Shown here piece by piece: positions 1-11,532 of a stretch of DNA of 64,000 nt. Within the stretch, counting starts at the first letter, position 1, and every line of letters starts with the position of its first letter. Origin of the DNA: Oasisia sp. SBJ-2009 (taxonomy: Eukaryota; Annelida; Polychaeta; Sabellida; Siboglinidae); NCBI GenBank assembly GCA_964017155.1, contig OZ024865.1, positions 19,007,451 through 19,071,450 of the forward strand, in the 5' to 3' direction. Position numbers and translations under genes: made by a program. A model generated the notes under the pieces. That model searched no databases, was not told the DNA's origin, and saw only the letters and a list, made by a program, of their open reading frames with translations.

Positions 1-61
1 ATGTATGTATGTATGTATGTATGTATGTATGTATGCATGCATGCATGCATGTATGCATATA

Positions 62-118
<57 letters not shown>
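1..118. repeat. (ATGT)n / (TG)n / (TA)n microsatellite at left edge
   Basis: ATGT units at 1-60 pass into a short GT run and then TA dinucleotides at about 74-118. Confidence 0.95.
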
Positions 119-121
<3 letters not shown>

Positions 122-273
122 TAAATCTGCCAAGCTGTTTTGTTACATACAAATGACCGTGTTTGAGCATGCTTAGTTCACAGACTTCATATTTGGCATA
201 TTACTTGACAGAATCATTAAGTTCTTATATTATGGTGTCTGAAATTAAAATTAATTTCACTTAATCTGTACTA

Positions 274-456
274 TTGTGTCCTCAGCTGTCTGGTGGGACA
301 GAGCAGACGATGACACTGACTGGCAAGTGTCTGGAGGAAGACAACGTTGAAGTCCATCTAGAGTGTCTTCTGGCCACCAGTGATGATGTCAGTGTCAGTG
401 TCTTCAGGGGCGAAGGTTACTTCAGTCTTGACTTGCAGTGTGTGGAGGTTTGTTGA
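274..456 (+). other. Possible terminal exon of a gene entering from the left
   Basis: A TTGTGTCCTCAG acceptor-like sequence (274-285) is followed by an open frame of 57 codons ending at 456, with balanced codon use unlike the AT-rich surroundings. The peptide includes GKCLEEDNVEVHLECLLATS. No family recognised. An AATAAA at 1159-1164 could end such a transcript. Without the upstream exons this is only a candidate. Confidence 0.25.
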
Positions 457-1721
457 GACGTCATGGTGACAAGGACAGCAGGTGACAGAGAATGTGTCCC
501 ATATGTGAGAGACATTGAGAGCTTGTGTGGTGCATCATGGGACAGTGACTGAGTAGTGGACTCACAGTCAAAACAAGTAATGGTTCAAAATCATATAACA
601 CCAGGCAGTTCCATAGAAGACAAGTTAGTGTTATATTGCCAGAATGCTAAGATATACAAGCAATGCTTTTCTGTTGGACATATAGCTTTCTGTTGCCCCC
701 TGCCACCCCTCAGTCCATTTTACTTAATGCACCCCGAAGCAGTTGTAATAAAAAATGTCTTGCATTTTCCCAAAGTTTTTAAAAACAAAATGACAATTCC
801 AGACAAAGAATCAACTATTTATTCAGTAAACTAGTTGTCACATGGTTCATATGCAGTGTAACAATATTGCAGTGCAAACAAATAACCACAGATTGCTGTG
901 TTCTCATGAGACAGAGATTGTAGATAGAAATATATAAAGTTGTTATATTCAGCCATGTGGAACTTTGAGCAGAGAATTGATCTGAAATTTATGGATTGTA
1001 CATTTAATGCAGATGGCTGAGTAATACATGTACATGTGCAAAAATTACATTACCTATAATCAACAGTTGTTGAGGAGTCATCAAATACAAATACCCATAC
1101 CCTTTATAATTTTTAGAAGAATCAATGTGAAATTGTGCCTTGTGAAGGGTTTTTTCTCAATAAAAAACACATGAACACATGAACACGAAGTTAAAAAGAA
1201 TCCCTAAAATAACATTGAAATGTTTCACAGTATGAATGTTTCAGATTTAAGAACAGTGCCACTATTCACTGCAGGCGACTCGTGATACACGAAGCAAGTG
1301 GTTGGACGACATATTAGATGTGAGCTGAACGACCTGTGCTGGGTTAGGTGCCAGTGCCCGGTTGCATGACACGCACCCAAGTTAGGCGGTATAATTACCC
1401 CTATCTCTCTAGGTGTCACCTGGATGATCGACCGCTTGGGGTGGGTTACACAACAGCCACCCAGATGCAGCCCAGCTATGGTATTCAGGCACACGTAAAC
1501 GATAAGCGGATTGCCACGTTTTGAGAACAAATCTTCCATGCTGAGATTGGCCTTAATACAGACATATGGCCAAAGATAGAACTGTTATAAGGCCATTTCA
1601 AATCAACCTTGTCAAACACGGACAGAAAAAGGGATGCAATACTGTGACGGCAGAGGTCAACGCTCTATCGACGACGTTGCGGAGTGTGGAGGACCTAAAG
1701 AAAAACTGGCAATGAGCTCTT
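457..1721. other. Unassigned non-coding stretch
   Basis: No convincing coding region. The 1250-1700 part is more GC-rich than its surroundings and may be an old mobile-element copy, but I cannot name it. Confidence 0.4.
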
Positions 1722-3322
1722 TCTGTTGATAAATATTTGAATAAAAGTGAATTTAAAATGGCATATCTTTGTTATTTATATAACTATTAAAACACTGTTT
1801 GGAGTGTTTTGAAATGCATTGAATGGAGTAATAAATTTGCAATATTATTTATTTCATAATAATTAATTCAGTTAATTAGTTAATATTAACTAAGTAGTGC
1901 ACAAAGTTAACAGATAAACACATTGTAATTAAGACCAGCACAGCTCATAAATATGAAGACATTTATATATATTATGCAGTGTGCATAACCACATTTATTT
2001 TGAGAGTAAATATATATTAACTAGTCGTGTCATAATAAATTAAATAATTAGTTAATAGGTGATAATTACCGGGTAACTTCGACTGATAGAATTTTTTGGT
2101 AAAATGCCACAATGTACATGAATATGTTTATATAAACATGCAATTTGTACAAACTGCTTTAATTGTGGTAAGCGATATAATTTAATAGTTATGTAATATT
2201 AATAAATTTATTAATAAATCACTATTCGTATACAGACTAACACAAAAACAATGGCCATGATTATGAAGATAATTACACATATTATGCAATGTGTATAACC
2301 ACAGTAGTAGTAGTTACAAATTAAGTATTGGTTAACCACGAGTACTAGTAGCAAAGAGTCTAAGATCAATAAGGGGCCCAGCTTCCTATCTGTCCCATAG
2401 TGCGCCGAGCGCTGCAGCGCGCCAAGCAGCGAGGATGTAGCAGTCCGCAGTGATGGAGAAAGCCGCTTGGTTTTCCAAGTCCAGTGGGCATCACTGCGCG
2501 GCTCATAAATGCCAGAATAATCGCAAGAACAGACGTGATTTAAGTCTTGCATTTGGCACAAGAGATGTTGGAGTCGATGATGAAACACTGTGAACATTTA
2601 TAAACATTACTTCATCAAGTTCATGTTGAAATGCAGAATATTATGAAACAGTAAAAATTTATTACAGGCTTCTTCTTACTACCATTCTAATGAGCCTGCA
2701 GCATTTGTCCAACCTGTATCCACACGGTCATCCATAAACAAGTGAAGTATGACAACTGTGCTTCGTTGTCATGCATTGATCTGTTGAATTTGCTATTTAG
2801 TTAATATTTATTAATAAAGTTATTATTTATGGTGTAATGACATATATTTATTGATGGTTGATCATAATGTTTCATGTAGTTCTAAACATTGCATAAATTA
2901 TATTTACTTAATTATTGACTGCAGGCTTTCATAAAAACCTAACCATCAGTCGAGTTAATTAGCCAATGTTAACTTATTAATTAATTAAATTAGTGTTAAT
3001 ACGAAATTACTGCCTAATGTATATTTACTACCGTATTCAATGTGTGAATGTCTTAATAATTATGGACATTACGGCCTTTTATTTGTGTGTATGTCCATAC
3101 GAAACACTAATTATATTTTTATTTATTAATTAGTTTATTATTAATATTACATAGCTGTTTAATGTATAGCTCTTACCATAAGTAAGGTGGTTTTACAAAT
3201 TTCATGTTTATGTAATATTATAAACATATATTCATGGACATTGTGGCATTTTACAAAAAAATTATTTGTCTGTCGAGGTTGCCTGCTAATTATCACTTAA
3301 TTAATTATTACATGACTAGTTA

Positions 3323-3353
<31 letters not shown>

Positions 3354-3640
3354 ATATTTATTTATTCTCATAATCAAAGTGGTTATGCACACTGTATGTA
3401 TAAATATCTTCATATTTATGGACTTTGCTGGTCTTAATTAGAATATTTTTGTTTGTTAACTTATTGCACTACTTAACTAATATTAGCTAATTAACTTAAT
3501 TAATTAGTATAAAAAATCAATATTGAAAATTTATTACTCCAATGTATTTCAAAATAGTGCAAACAGTATTTTAATAGTTATATAAATAACAAAGTTATGC
3601 CATTTTAAAGTCACTTATTCAAATATTTATCAACACAAAA
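1722..3640. mobile_element. AT-rich long inverted-repeat (foldback-like) element, ~1.9 kb
   Basis: The left end GTTGATAAATATTTGAAT (from 1722) is answered by ATTCAAATATTTATCAAC at about 3618-3635. The arms remain recognisably complementary inward for about 600 bp: ATGCCACAATG near 2103 pairs with CATTGTGGCAT near 3239, and the TTAATTAGTTAATATTAACT block near 1874 has a partner near 3480. The loop, about 2320-3000, holds a GC-rich block. No transposase ORF is visible. Clear target-site duplications were not found, so the borders are approximate. Confidence 0.75.
2335..2475 (+). repeat. GC-rich dispersed repeat, copy 1
   Basis: Contains AGCAAAGAGTCTAAGATCAA, then GGCCCAGC and GCGCTGCAGCGCGCC. 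A related copy lies on the other strand at about 6115-6260. No gene is recognised. Confidence 0.6.
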
Positions 3641-3696
3641 CACACAAATCAGCTCATTTTACCATTATAAGATATACCATTATATTATATATTATT

Positions 3697-5739
3697 ATAT
3701 ACAAATTTTAAGGAGATGTGGACCAGCACATGCAGCGAAGTTCTGGGAAAGAAGAAATACCAACAAAAAGACTGGATTTCTGCAGAGACTGTCAACAAAG
3801 TGCAAGTGAGGAAGGAAAAGAAAGGTGCAGTTAACAACAGCCGAACGAGAGCAGCAAAAGCAGCAGCACAGGAAGAGTATACAGAGGCAAACAGAGCAGT
3901 CAAGAACAGCGTAAAAACAGACAAGGCAAACTTCATTGAAGACCTAGCCAAGGAAGCAGAGGATGCATCAGCCCAAGGAAACATGAAACAACTGTATGAT
4001 GTAACAAGAAAATTAGCAGGAAAGTACAAGAACACAGACAGACCCATCAAAGATAAGAATGGCAATGTACTTACCAGTGATGAAGACCAGTTGAAGAGAT
4101 GGAGGGAACATTTTGAAGAACTGCTAAACCGGCCACCACCTCAGAACCCTCCAGACATCGCACCAGCGGAAGAAGTACTCCAGATAAACTGCGAAAGACC
4201 AAGTAAGGCAGAAATTGAAAAAGCCATTCAGCACATGAAGAGAGGGAAAGCTTCCGGCCCAGACAAAATTCCTGCAGAGGCAATCAAGGCTGACATAGAG
4301 ACCTCCACCGAGATACTGCATGACCTATTCGGGAAGATATGGGAACAAGAAGAAATACCAACGAAATGGAAAGAAGGGTACCTTGTGAAGCTCCCAAAGA
4401 AAGGCGATATGCAAGAATGTAAGAACTATAGAGGGATAATGCTCCTATCAGTACCCGGAAAGGTCCTCAACAGAATAATCTTGGACAGACTGAAAACAGG
4501 TGTAGATGCCAAGCTCAGAGACCACCAAGCTGGCTTCCGGAAAGACAGATCCTGCACCGACCAAATTGCAACACTGAGAATCATTGTCGAACAATCCATG
4601 GAATGGGACTCATCACTGTATATAAACTTCGTTGACTACGAGAAAGCATTTGATAGCCTTGACAGAGACACGCTGTGGAAACTCCTACAGCACTACGGCA
4701 TACCTGAGAAATTTATATCTCTGATAAGAAGTAGTTATGAAGACATGGCATGCAGGGTCATTCATGCAGGACAACTAACGGACTCCTTCATGGTGAAGAC
4801 AGGTGTGAGGCAAGGATGTCTTCTGTCACCATTCCTATTCCTGCTCGCCATAGACTGGATCATGAAAAAGACTACAAAAAATAGAAGAAATGGGATCCAG
4901 TGGACACCATGGAGCCAATTGGAGGACCTGGACTTTGCGGATGACCTCGCTCTCCTCTCACACAGCCATAAACAGATGCAGGAAAAAACAGAGCAGCTAA
5001 ACACAGTGTCAACACAGCTTGGACTCAATATCAACAGAAGCAAGACAAAGACTATGAAAGCCAACACAAAGAACAACAACCCCATTACATTGAACGGAGA
5101 GCCACTGGAAGAGACAGATGCATTCACATAGCTGGGCAGTACAATAAACAAAACTGGAGGGACAGAAGAAGACGTCAAAGCAAGAATCCAGAAAGCAAGA
5201 GTGGCATTCATCATGTTGAGAAAAATTTGGAGAGCGAAACGAATCAAAATTAACACCAAGCTGAGATTGTTTAACTCAAATGTGAAGGCAGTTTTGCTCT
5301 ACGGAGCGGAGACATGGCGAACCACACAGAAGACACTAAAGAAAATACAGACCTTCATCAACAAATGCCTGCGCAGAATACTACACTTGAAGTGGACAGA
5401 CAAGGTACCGAACACCACACTCTGGAAAACAACCAAGCAACTACCCATAGAAAATGAAATAAAGAAGAGAAAATGGAGGTGGATAGGACATACACTAAGG
5501 AAACCACCAGAATCAATCACCCGTCAAGCCATCACATGGAACCCCCCAGGGAAGAGAAGAAGAGGTAGGCCACGAAACACCTGGCAGAGAGACACAGAAA
5601 AAGATACAAAAGAGATGGGGTACACCTGGAAAGAAATGGAGAAGATGGCCACAGACAGAAAACAGTGGCGTTCCTTAGTCGATGGCCTATGCTCCGAGCG
5701 AGCGAAAAGGCATAAGTAAGTAAGTAATATACAAATTTT
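3697..5739 (+). mobile_element. 5'-truncated non-LTR retrotransposon with 13-bp target-site duplication
   Basis: The insertion is bounded by perfect direct repeats ATATACAAATTTT at 3697-3709 and 5727-5739. It ends in an (AAGT)n tail at about 5714-5725, as LINEs often do. The insert holds a reverse transcriptase frame but no endonuclease domain, so it is 5'-truncated. Confidence 0.92.
3716..5719 (+). pseudogene. LINE reverse transcriptase, one in-frame stop
   Basis: One frame runs from 3716 to 5719 interrupted only by a TAG at 5129-5131. RT motifs are clear: the fingers motif GKASGPDKIPAEAIK, LPKKGDMQECKNYRGIMLLS, the palm motif VDYEKAFDSL, GVRQGCLLSPFLF, and FADDLALLSH carrying the catalytic DD. 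After the stop come the thumb-like YGAETW, RWIGHTLRK and the RRGRPRNTWQRD C-terminus common in RTE-like and related invertebrate LINEs. The ATG at 3716 is probably not a real start, since the 5' half of the element is missing. The clade is not assigned. The isolated stop suggests a fairly recent insertion. Confidence 0.9.
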
Positions 5740-6114
5740 GCGCCATTTTTCCGTCTTTAAATTGCAATAACTTTGGATCTAATAAAAGTATCATAATAAA
5801 AAGTAATGGTTATGTGATCTGTAACTTATTACCTTTCAGTTAAGCCTATTTCCAACACTCTAGGATGATTTTGAAATTTTTGTTGAAATGCCTAAATAAA
5901 CGGCCACCTTGACCTTGTTGATTTTCTTGTTTATTGAGGCTGAGCTCTACTCGAATACTTTTACTCACAGCATAATTGTGTTGCTTATAACCACGCAATT
6001 CAATATGTTTAGAATGAGATTTAGTAACTAAAACAGCTTTCGCATAACCATCCCCATCGACATTCTGAATCTGATCTGGTTAGTGCGACTGCGAGTGACA
6101 GTAATTTTACCATG
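5740..6114. other. Unassigned stretch
   Basis: AT-rich sequence without coding signal or recognised repeat. Confidence 0.4.
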
Positions 6115-6260
6115 TTTACTTTTTCCAGCTTCCTCGCTGCGTGGGGCGCTGCAGTCGCCGCTGTCACGCAAGAGCGCCGAGGCTGGGCCTCTTATTGATC
6201 TTAAACTCTTTGCTAGTAGTACTAACAAGTACTTAGGCCCCCAACCCAGTACAATATCAG
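6115..6260 (-). repeat. GC-rich dispersed repeat, copy 2 (inverted)
   Basis: The reverse complement matches 2335-2475: AGCAAAGAGTTTAAGATCAA, GGCCCAGCC, CTGCAGCGCCCCACGCAGCG. Confidence 0.6.
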
Positions 6261-6835
6261 ATACTGTATTAAATATAATTATAAATAAATTAAAAACATG
6301 CAGATTCATGATTAAAACCCCCAGAAAACTTGAAATAGTGAAAAATTTGTGTGCTGATGCATTATAATTAAGGGTAAATGCTAACGATTCGGTTTCAGTT
6401 GTTGGTTCAATTCCAACTGGTATGCACTTTGCATAAAAATACCCCTGGCATGGGCTTATTGACCGAAACATTGCATTTCCCCTTGTTGTGTTGTGTTGAT
6501 ATTAATTATTTGAAAGTGCTCAGCAAACATTATATTCAATATTTTAATTATCCAGCTTATTTTATTAGTCTAGAAGCTCTATTTTACACTGAAACTGTGT
6601 AGACGTAGCAGTGTAGACATTGTCTGTGAGGCTTGGCAAGAAAGATCACCCACGTGACATTGTAGACCTCTTTGTGTCAGATCTAGTCATGTGACTGTCA
6701 GCAAGTGTCACATGACCCATCCACAAGACGCTTGTGGTTGACAACTACAGTTTAAACCCTGTGGATATGAACACACTGAACCACAACCAACCAAGTTCAT
6801 TAGAATTAGAAACATATATAACATTGTCATACTAG

Positions 6836-7050
6836 GAAGCATCCACCCATATGCTACAATTAATGCGCAAAGACTGCTCATACACATATCCACCACTGTT
6901 TATAGCCAGGTACTCATTTATACAGCTGCGTGAACTGGAGCAATGTTGAGTGAAAAAACTTGCCCAAAGGTTTTAACACCGCAGCACAGGATTTGAACCT
7001 GGGTTCTCTTAGTCGAGAGTCCAAAGCTCTACACCTGAGCCACTGCGCTC
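6836..7050 (-). mobile_element. tRNA-derived SINE, copy A
   Basis: On the minus strand the head reads GAGCGCAGTGGCTCAGGTGT (A-box-like), then a B box GGTTCAAATCC (6989-6999 complement), then a body shared with 17268-17550, 33786-33956 and 49362-49650 (TTTTTTCACTC, ATTGCTCCAGTTCA, GTGGATATGTGTA). A pol III-transcribed retroposon, not a functional tRNA: no acceptor stem pairing is evident. Confidence 0.85.
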
Positions 7051-7661
7051 TTATCCACTGCCAGTTGCTACTGGCCCATATGTGTGGCTCTCCTAACTAG
7101 CAGGGGTGGTCATTTGTGGAGTGGGGAAAAAAACTTGATGAAGGGATGACACTTTTTGAGGACCACATTGCAAATAAGTGTACCCTTGTGTGCTTCAATG
7201 TGTTATCCTCAGTATTATTATTTCTTTATTTAATTTATCTTCAGGACATGATAATTTATCAATGACAGGTGCTTACTGAGGTTAGTCTGTCAATTTGTAT
7301 GAGAGTAACAGGCAGTTTCTGTTCAGTAACAAGCCACTTTAATTTTTTGATTCATGTAATTGTCATGAAAGGGAGGGGAACCAGTTCTGTCAGATACTGT
7401 TGTAGTTGCAGCCATCTTTGATCTGTGGTAACTATTAACTGGGTAATTGGCAAGCTACTTCGTCATTGTTTCGTCGAGTTGATACTTCAAATGGAAGAAA
7501 AGCAAATGTAACGCTTGCTTGAATAGTCTTTAGTCATTGTTTACTGTAAGGCAGATTGCATTTATATTCACAGGAAGAATAAAACTGTTATCAAAGACTG
7601 TCCACCACGCCTGGCTTAATATGTTGTGTACATAGATATTAGCATTGACTGATTTTGCACT

Positions 7662-7663
<2 letters not shown>
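7051..7663. other. Unassigned stretch
   Basis: No gene or repeat recognised between the SINE and the TA array. Confidence 0.4.
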
Positions 7664-7759
<96 letters not shown>

Positions 7760-7806
7760 ATATACATATATACATATATACATATATACATATATATATA
7801 TATATG
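7664..7806. repeat. (TA)n microsatellite with (TACA) interruptions
   Basis: Pure TA to about 7744, then TACATATA variants. Confidence 0.97.
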
Positions 7807-8016
7807 TCATACTCTGCTATAATTATGTTGAGCTGAGTTTATTTGGTGATTGTTGTACATGCGTAGGTCATGCATAAACATGTAACCATGACGCATGAGC
7901 AGGATACCTTTTAGGCTGTTGCTATATGACTATTAATTACTATTTGTAATCGATATTAATTTTCATGATAGGTTATACACTCGCGTTGGGGGGGGGATTA
8001 AAAGTGCTGCCACCTG

Positions 8017-8048
8017 ACGGACCCTGGGTAACCGAGTCTAGGGTCCGT
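8017..8048 (+). promoter_or_regulatory. 9-bp inverted repeat just upstream of the SRRD start codon
   Basis: ACGGACCCT (8017-8025) and AGGGTCCGT (8040-8048) form a perfect inverted repeat with a 14-nt loop, ending 14 nt before the ATG. It could be a 5'UTR hairpin or a dimer-binding site; no factor is recognised. Confidence 0.35.
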
Positions 8049-8062
8049 TCAGCGTATACAAC

Positions 8063-11000
8063 ATGGCAGCCGATAACGATAGTGGCTTCGTTGTCGTCAG
8101 AGGCAGAAAGGCAGCCAGGAAAAACAACATTAGAAAATATTTAAATAAACATGTTATAGAATCTCCAAAAATTCAATTTTCTGGGAGTACGGAATCAATT
8201 ATACACCAGATACGACTGTGCAGGTAACAGAGCAAGCGTGTGGGCGATAAATGAGGATTGTAATGGTGGATGTTGGCGCTGTCATAGTACAGCATGGCCT
8301 CAAAGCCCCTGCGCACGCTTTTAGAATTGGTGATTAACATTTATCTGTATGCGCAGATGTCTGCACAAATTGGATTGTTTCTCCATCTTCTTCTGGACAT
8401 CTTCCATATGCCTTTTATTGAGGGAAGGAAGTAATAGAAATAGCCTCTCAGACTCAAGCCCTCTATCAGTATCAGTCTATGATCTATGACTATGACTATG
8501 AGTATGATCAGACGCTGTCTGACCGAGACTGAGTCTGATTGTCATTACTCTGACAGTTGTTTTAAAATGAATGGCTGCAAAAAGAATCAATCCCGCTTAT
8601 TGTTTCTTTAATTTTGCACTCCAGTCCAAGGTTGAGAGTGAATTTTTGTTAACTCAGTAGATAAGTTCAGTGGTGATTTCATGCAGGATGCTCCAGTAAT
8701 GTCTCCACATATGATATATATCACGTGGGCTGTAGCATTAACATGATGACAGATGGTCAGATTCAGATCACTTTAAATCAAGGACACCCCTGTTGAAAAA
8801 ACAGTTGTTTCCCAAGCTTGAACTTTATCATGCGTTATTAAACTTCTGCACACATGTTGTCTTTATCTTTATATCTTTGAAACTCTCTCTTTGATTGTCT
8901 ATGGAATGGTGTAGACCTGTCATGTTGAAGTGATATATGGGAAACAGATAAAACAAATAAGTGACGGGGGACCCACTATTATGCACAGTTACTTTGTCGC
9001 CACTTTGTGTAACAGTGTTCAAAATCAATGACCATGATATAGTTTTCATTCAAATGTGGCGACACATTTGCGGAAGATTTCAATATTGTACCAGTGCTAC
9101 TAAGACATTATTATTGTTGTAAAATTCAGACTAGGTGGCAGTAAATGTTTATATTTTGCTTTGTTTTCAGGGAAGATTTACAGAAGAGTGACTACTTGAA
9201 AATAGTCTTAGGTAAGTGTAACCCTGGTGGATACTTATAGTCGCCAGAGGGCACTGTAGTATAAGGCCACGCCCAGCTGGTCGAGCTGGACAACTGCTGA
9301 GGCGCAGTTTGCCCTGGGCCAGCGACCGGTCAACACTTTGTACCCAGTAACCCAGTATAACCAGCGGCCTGATAAGCGGGTTTGCCAGCAATTGGCGCCG
9401 GCTCGCCAAGTGGTGCGAGAGCGAGTTATTAGAGGAGCGTGCCGCCCTCTGGGAGCATATTCTTTATCAATAAACGCATTGAATACCAAACGACCGTCGT
9501 TCGACTTGCTTACATAAGTCCCCTATAAGTGGTGTAATTTTGAGTACACATGATTTATTGTACAACATTGTTATTATTATATAATGGCAAGTAACTATAA
9601 CATTTATCTCCATCATAATGAAATCTTTAATTAACATTTGATTGCTGATGTAGGCAATCTGGATTAAGATTCAAGTTACTTCGTCACTTACATTTCCTAA
9701 CTTCACTGGTGATTAATATGTCTTATTGCTTTTGACAATGCTGCAACCATTTACATTCTAAGCCTATAAGAAATACTGATCAACACTTCATGTTACCCTG
9801 TTGTGTCAGTTTATCATGTGAAAAAGAATGTTACATTGTGATATGGAAAAATAGTACTATTCATTACTAATCTCATTGTTTGGTATCTTTGTCTGTTGGC
9901 CCTTGTTAGAGACCTTCTGTGTGTCTTTACAGAGACACTTGGGAAGGCAGGGATTGTATACAATGGATGCCAGGAACAGTCAGATGAGGCCAGTGATGAT
10001 ACAGTATCATCAGTAGGTAAGTGATCCATTCATTTTTGAGGTCGTCACAAGTCCCCAGACTTCTCTGGTCATATCAGAGATATGACAGATGCAGTCCCGG
10101 GAAATGCTTTGAAGCCAGGTCGGTCTAAGGCTAGTCTCAGTAGTGTTTGGATGTCAGTGTCAGTATACTATAATACATTGTCCATCCAAGTTTTAGGGAA
10201 TTTTTTACTAAATGTATTGTGATTCTACTGTGCAGCTTTATCTCTGCTAAAATTTATTAGTTGCCCCCAGAGAAAAAAGTTGGCTTGTGTGTACACACAG
10301 CACGCATGCACGCACACACGCACACACACACACATCACATCACATCACACACATACACACAGCACACACACACACGTCATTTGGACGGGTAAAAACCGTT
10401 GTGGACAGGTAGAAATATGTGTGGACGGGTAAAAAATCGAAGGAGCAAAAAAATGTCTTCCAAAACCATAGATATTGTCAGTTATGCTTCTAAAGTGAGT
10501 GTAAATGGTGTCACGTGTGTGTTTGTAGTCCATTTTAGGTCACCAGACACGTTTAAAGTTTGTAAACTGCCTTAACAGTTAACATCCACGTGTCCACCAA
10601 AACATGTGTGACTGGCAATAATTTGGTCCTGCATAAAGCCCTGATATGCATGCACACACACGCACACACACGCACACACACGCACACACACGCACACACG
10701 CACACACAGGCACGCACGCACACACACACACACACATAATCTCAATCAAGTAGAATTAATTATTAGCAATAACTATTTAAATTTACTAATTGATAGTACA
10801 GCATCATCATCAGTTTGAAATGTTATTACACAAGTGATGTCATCTGCTTCATCAACAGTCACGAACATTGTGTCAGCTACAACAGAGATGTCACCCATCA
10901 CATCGACACATGCAGGACATAAAAAATGTCATCATGACACACATAGTGACATGGACAGAGTGACGCAGTGTTGTTGTCCCGACAATGACACCGACGTCAG

Positions 11001-11481
11001 TCAGAATAGTGACATGAAGGAACTTGTTTGTTATGGCATTGGAAACTTTGCCACAAGTCTTATAGCTCGATACCAGCTCGCATTGTTTCTGATCTTCAGA
11101 GACGAGCTTAAGGTAAGTACCATGATATGTGACTGTTGTAACACTACTGTTGACTTTGATTATAGTTTTAAAAAACACCTAAAATATTAACAGTCCTTAG
11201 GCCAAATCGATAAAGGAAGATCATATAGACGATTTGATTTTAAAAACACTGAATATATATGAAAATGTTCATTGCAGTTAAAGGACATGAAGTCACATTT
11301 GTGACGGGACATTGTGCATTCTCCTAGACTAACAGTTGACTACATGATATAACTAACTCATTGTTTACATTGTATTTTATGTATATATGGACTTTGCCTG
11401 AAATAAACAGTATTTATTATTTATATAATATATATATATACATTTATATATATATATATATCTCATTGTTTGATATATATA

Positions 11482-11532
<51 letters not shown>

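Noticed and set aside
6955..7050. Functional tRNA genes at the B-box sequences
   Set aside because: Four dispersed copies share a long non-tRNA body and lack a convincing acceptor stem; they are SINEs.
10891..11178. 95-codon minus ORF
   Set aside because: Antisense of SRRD exon 4.
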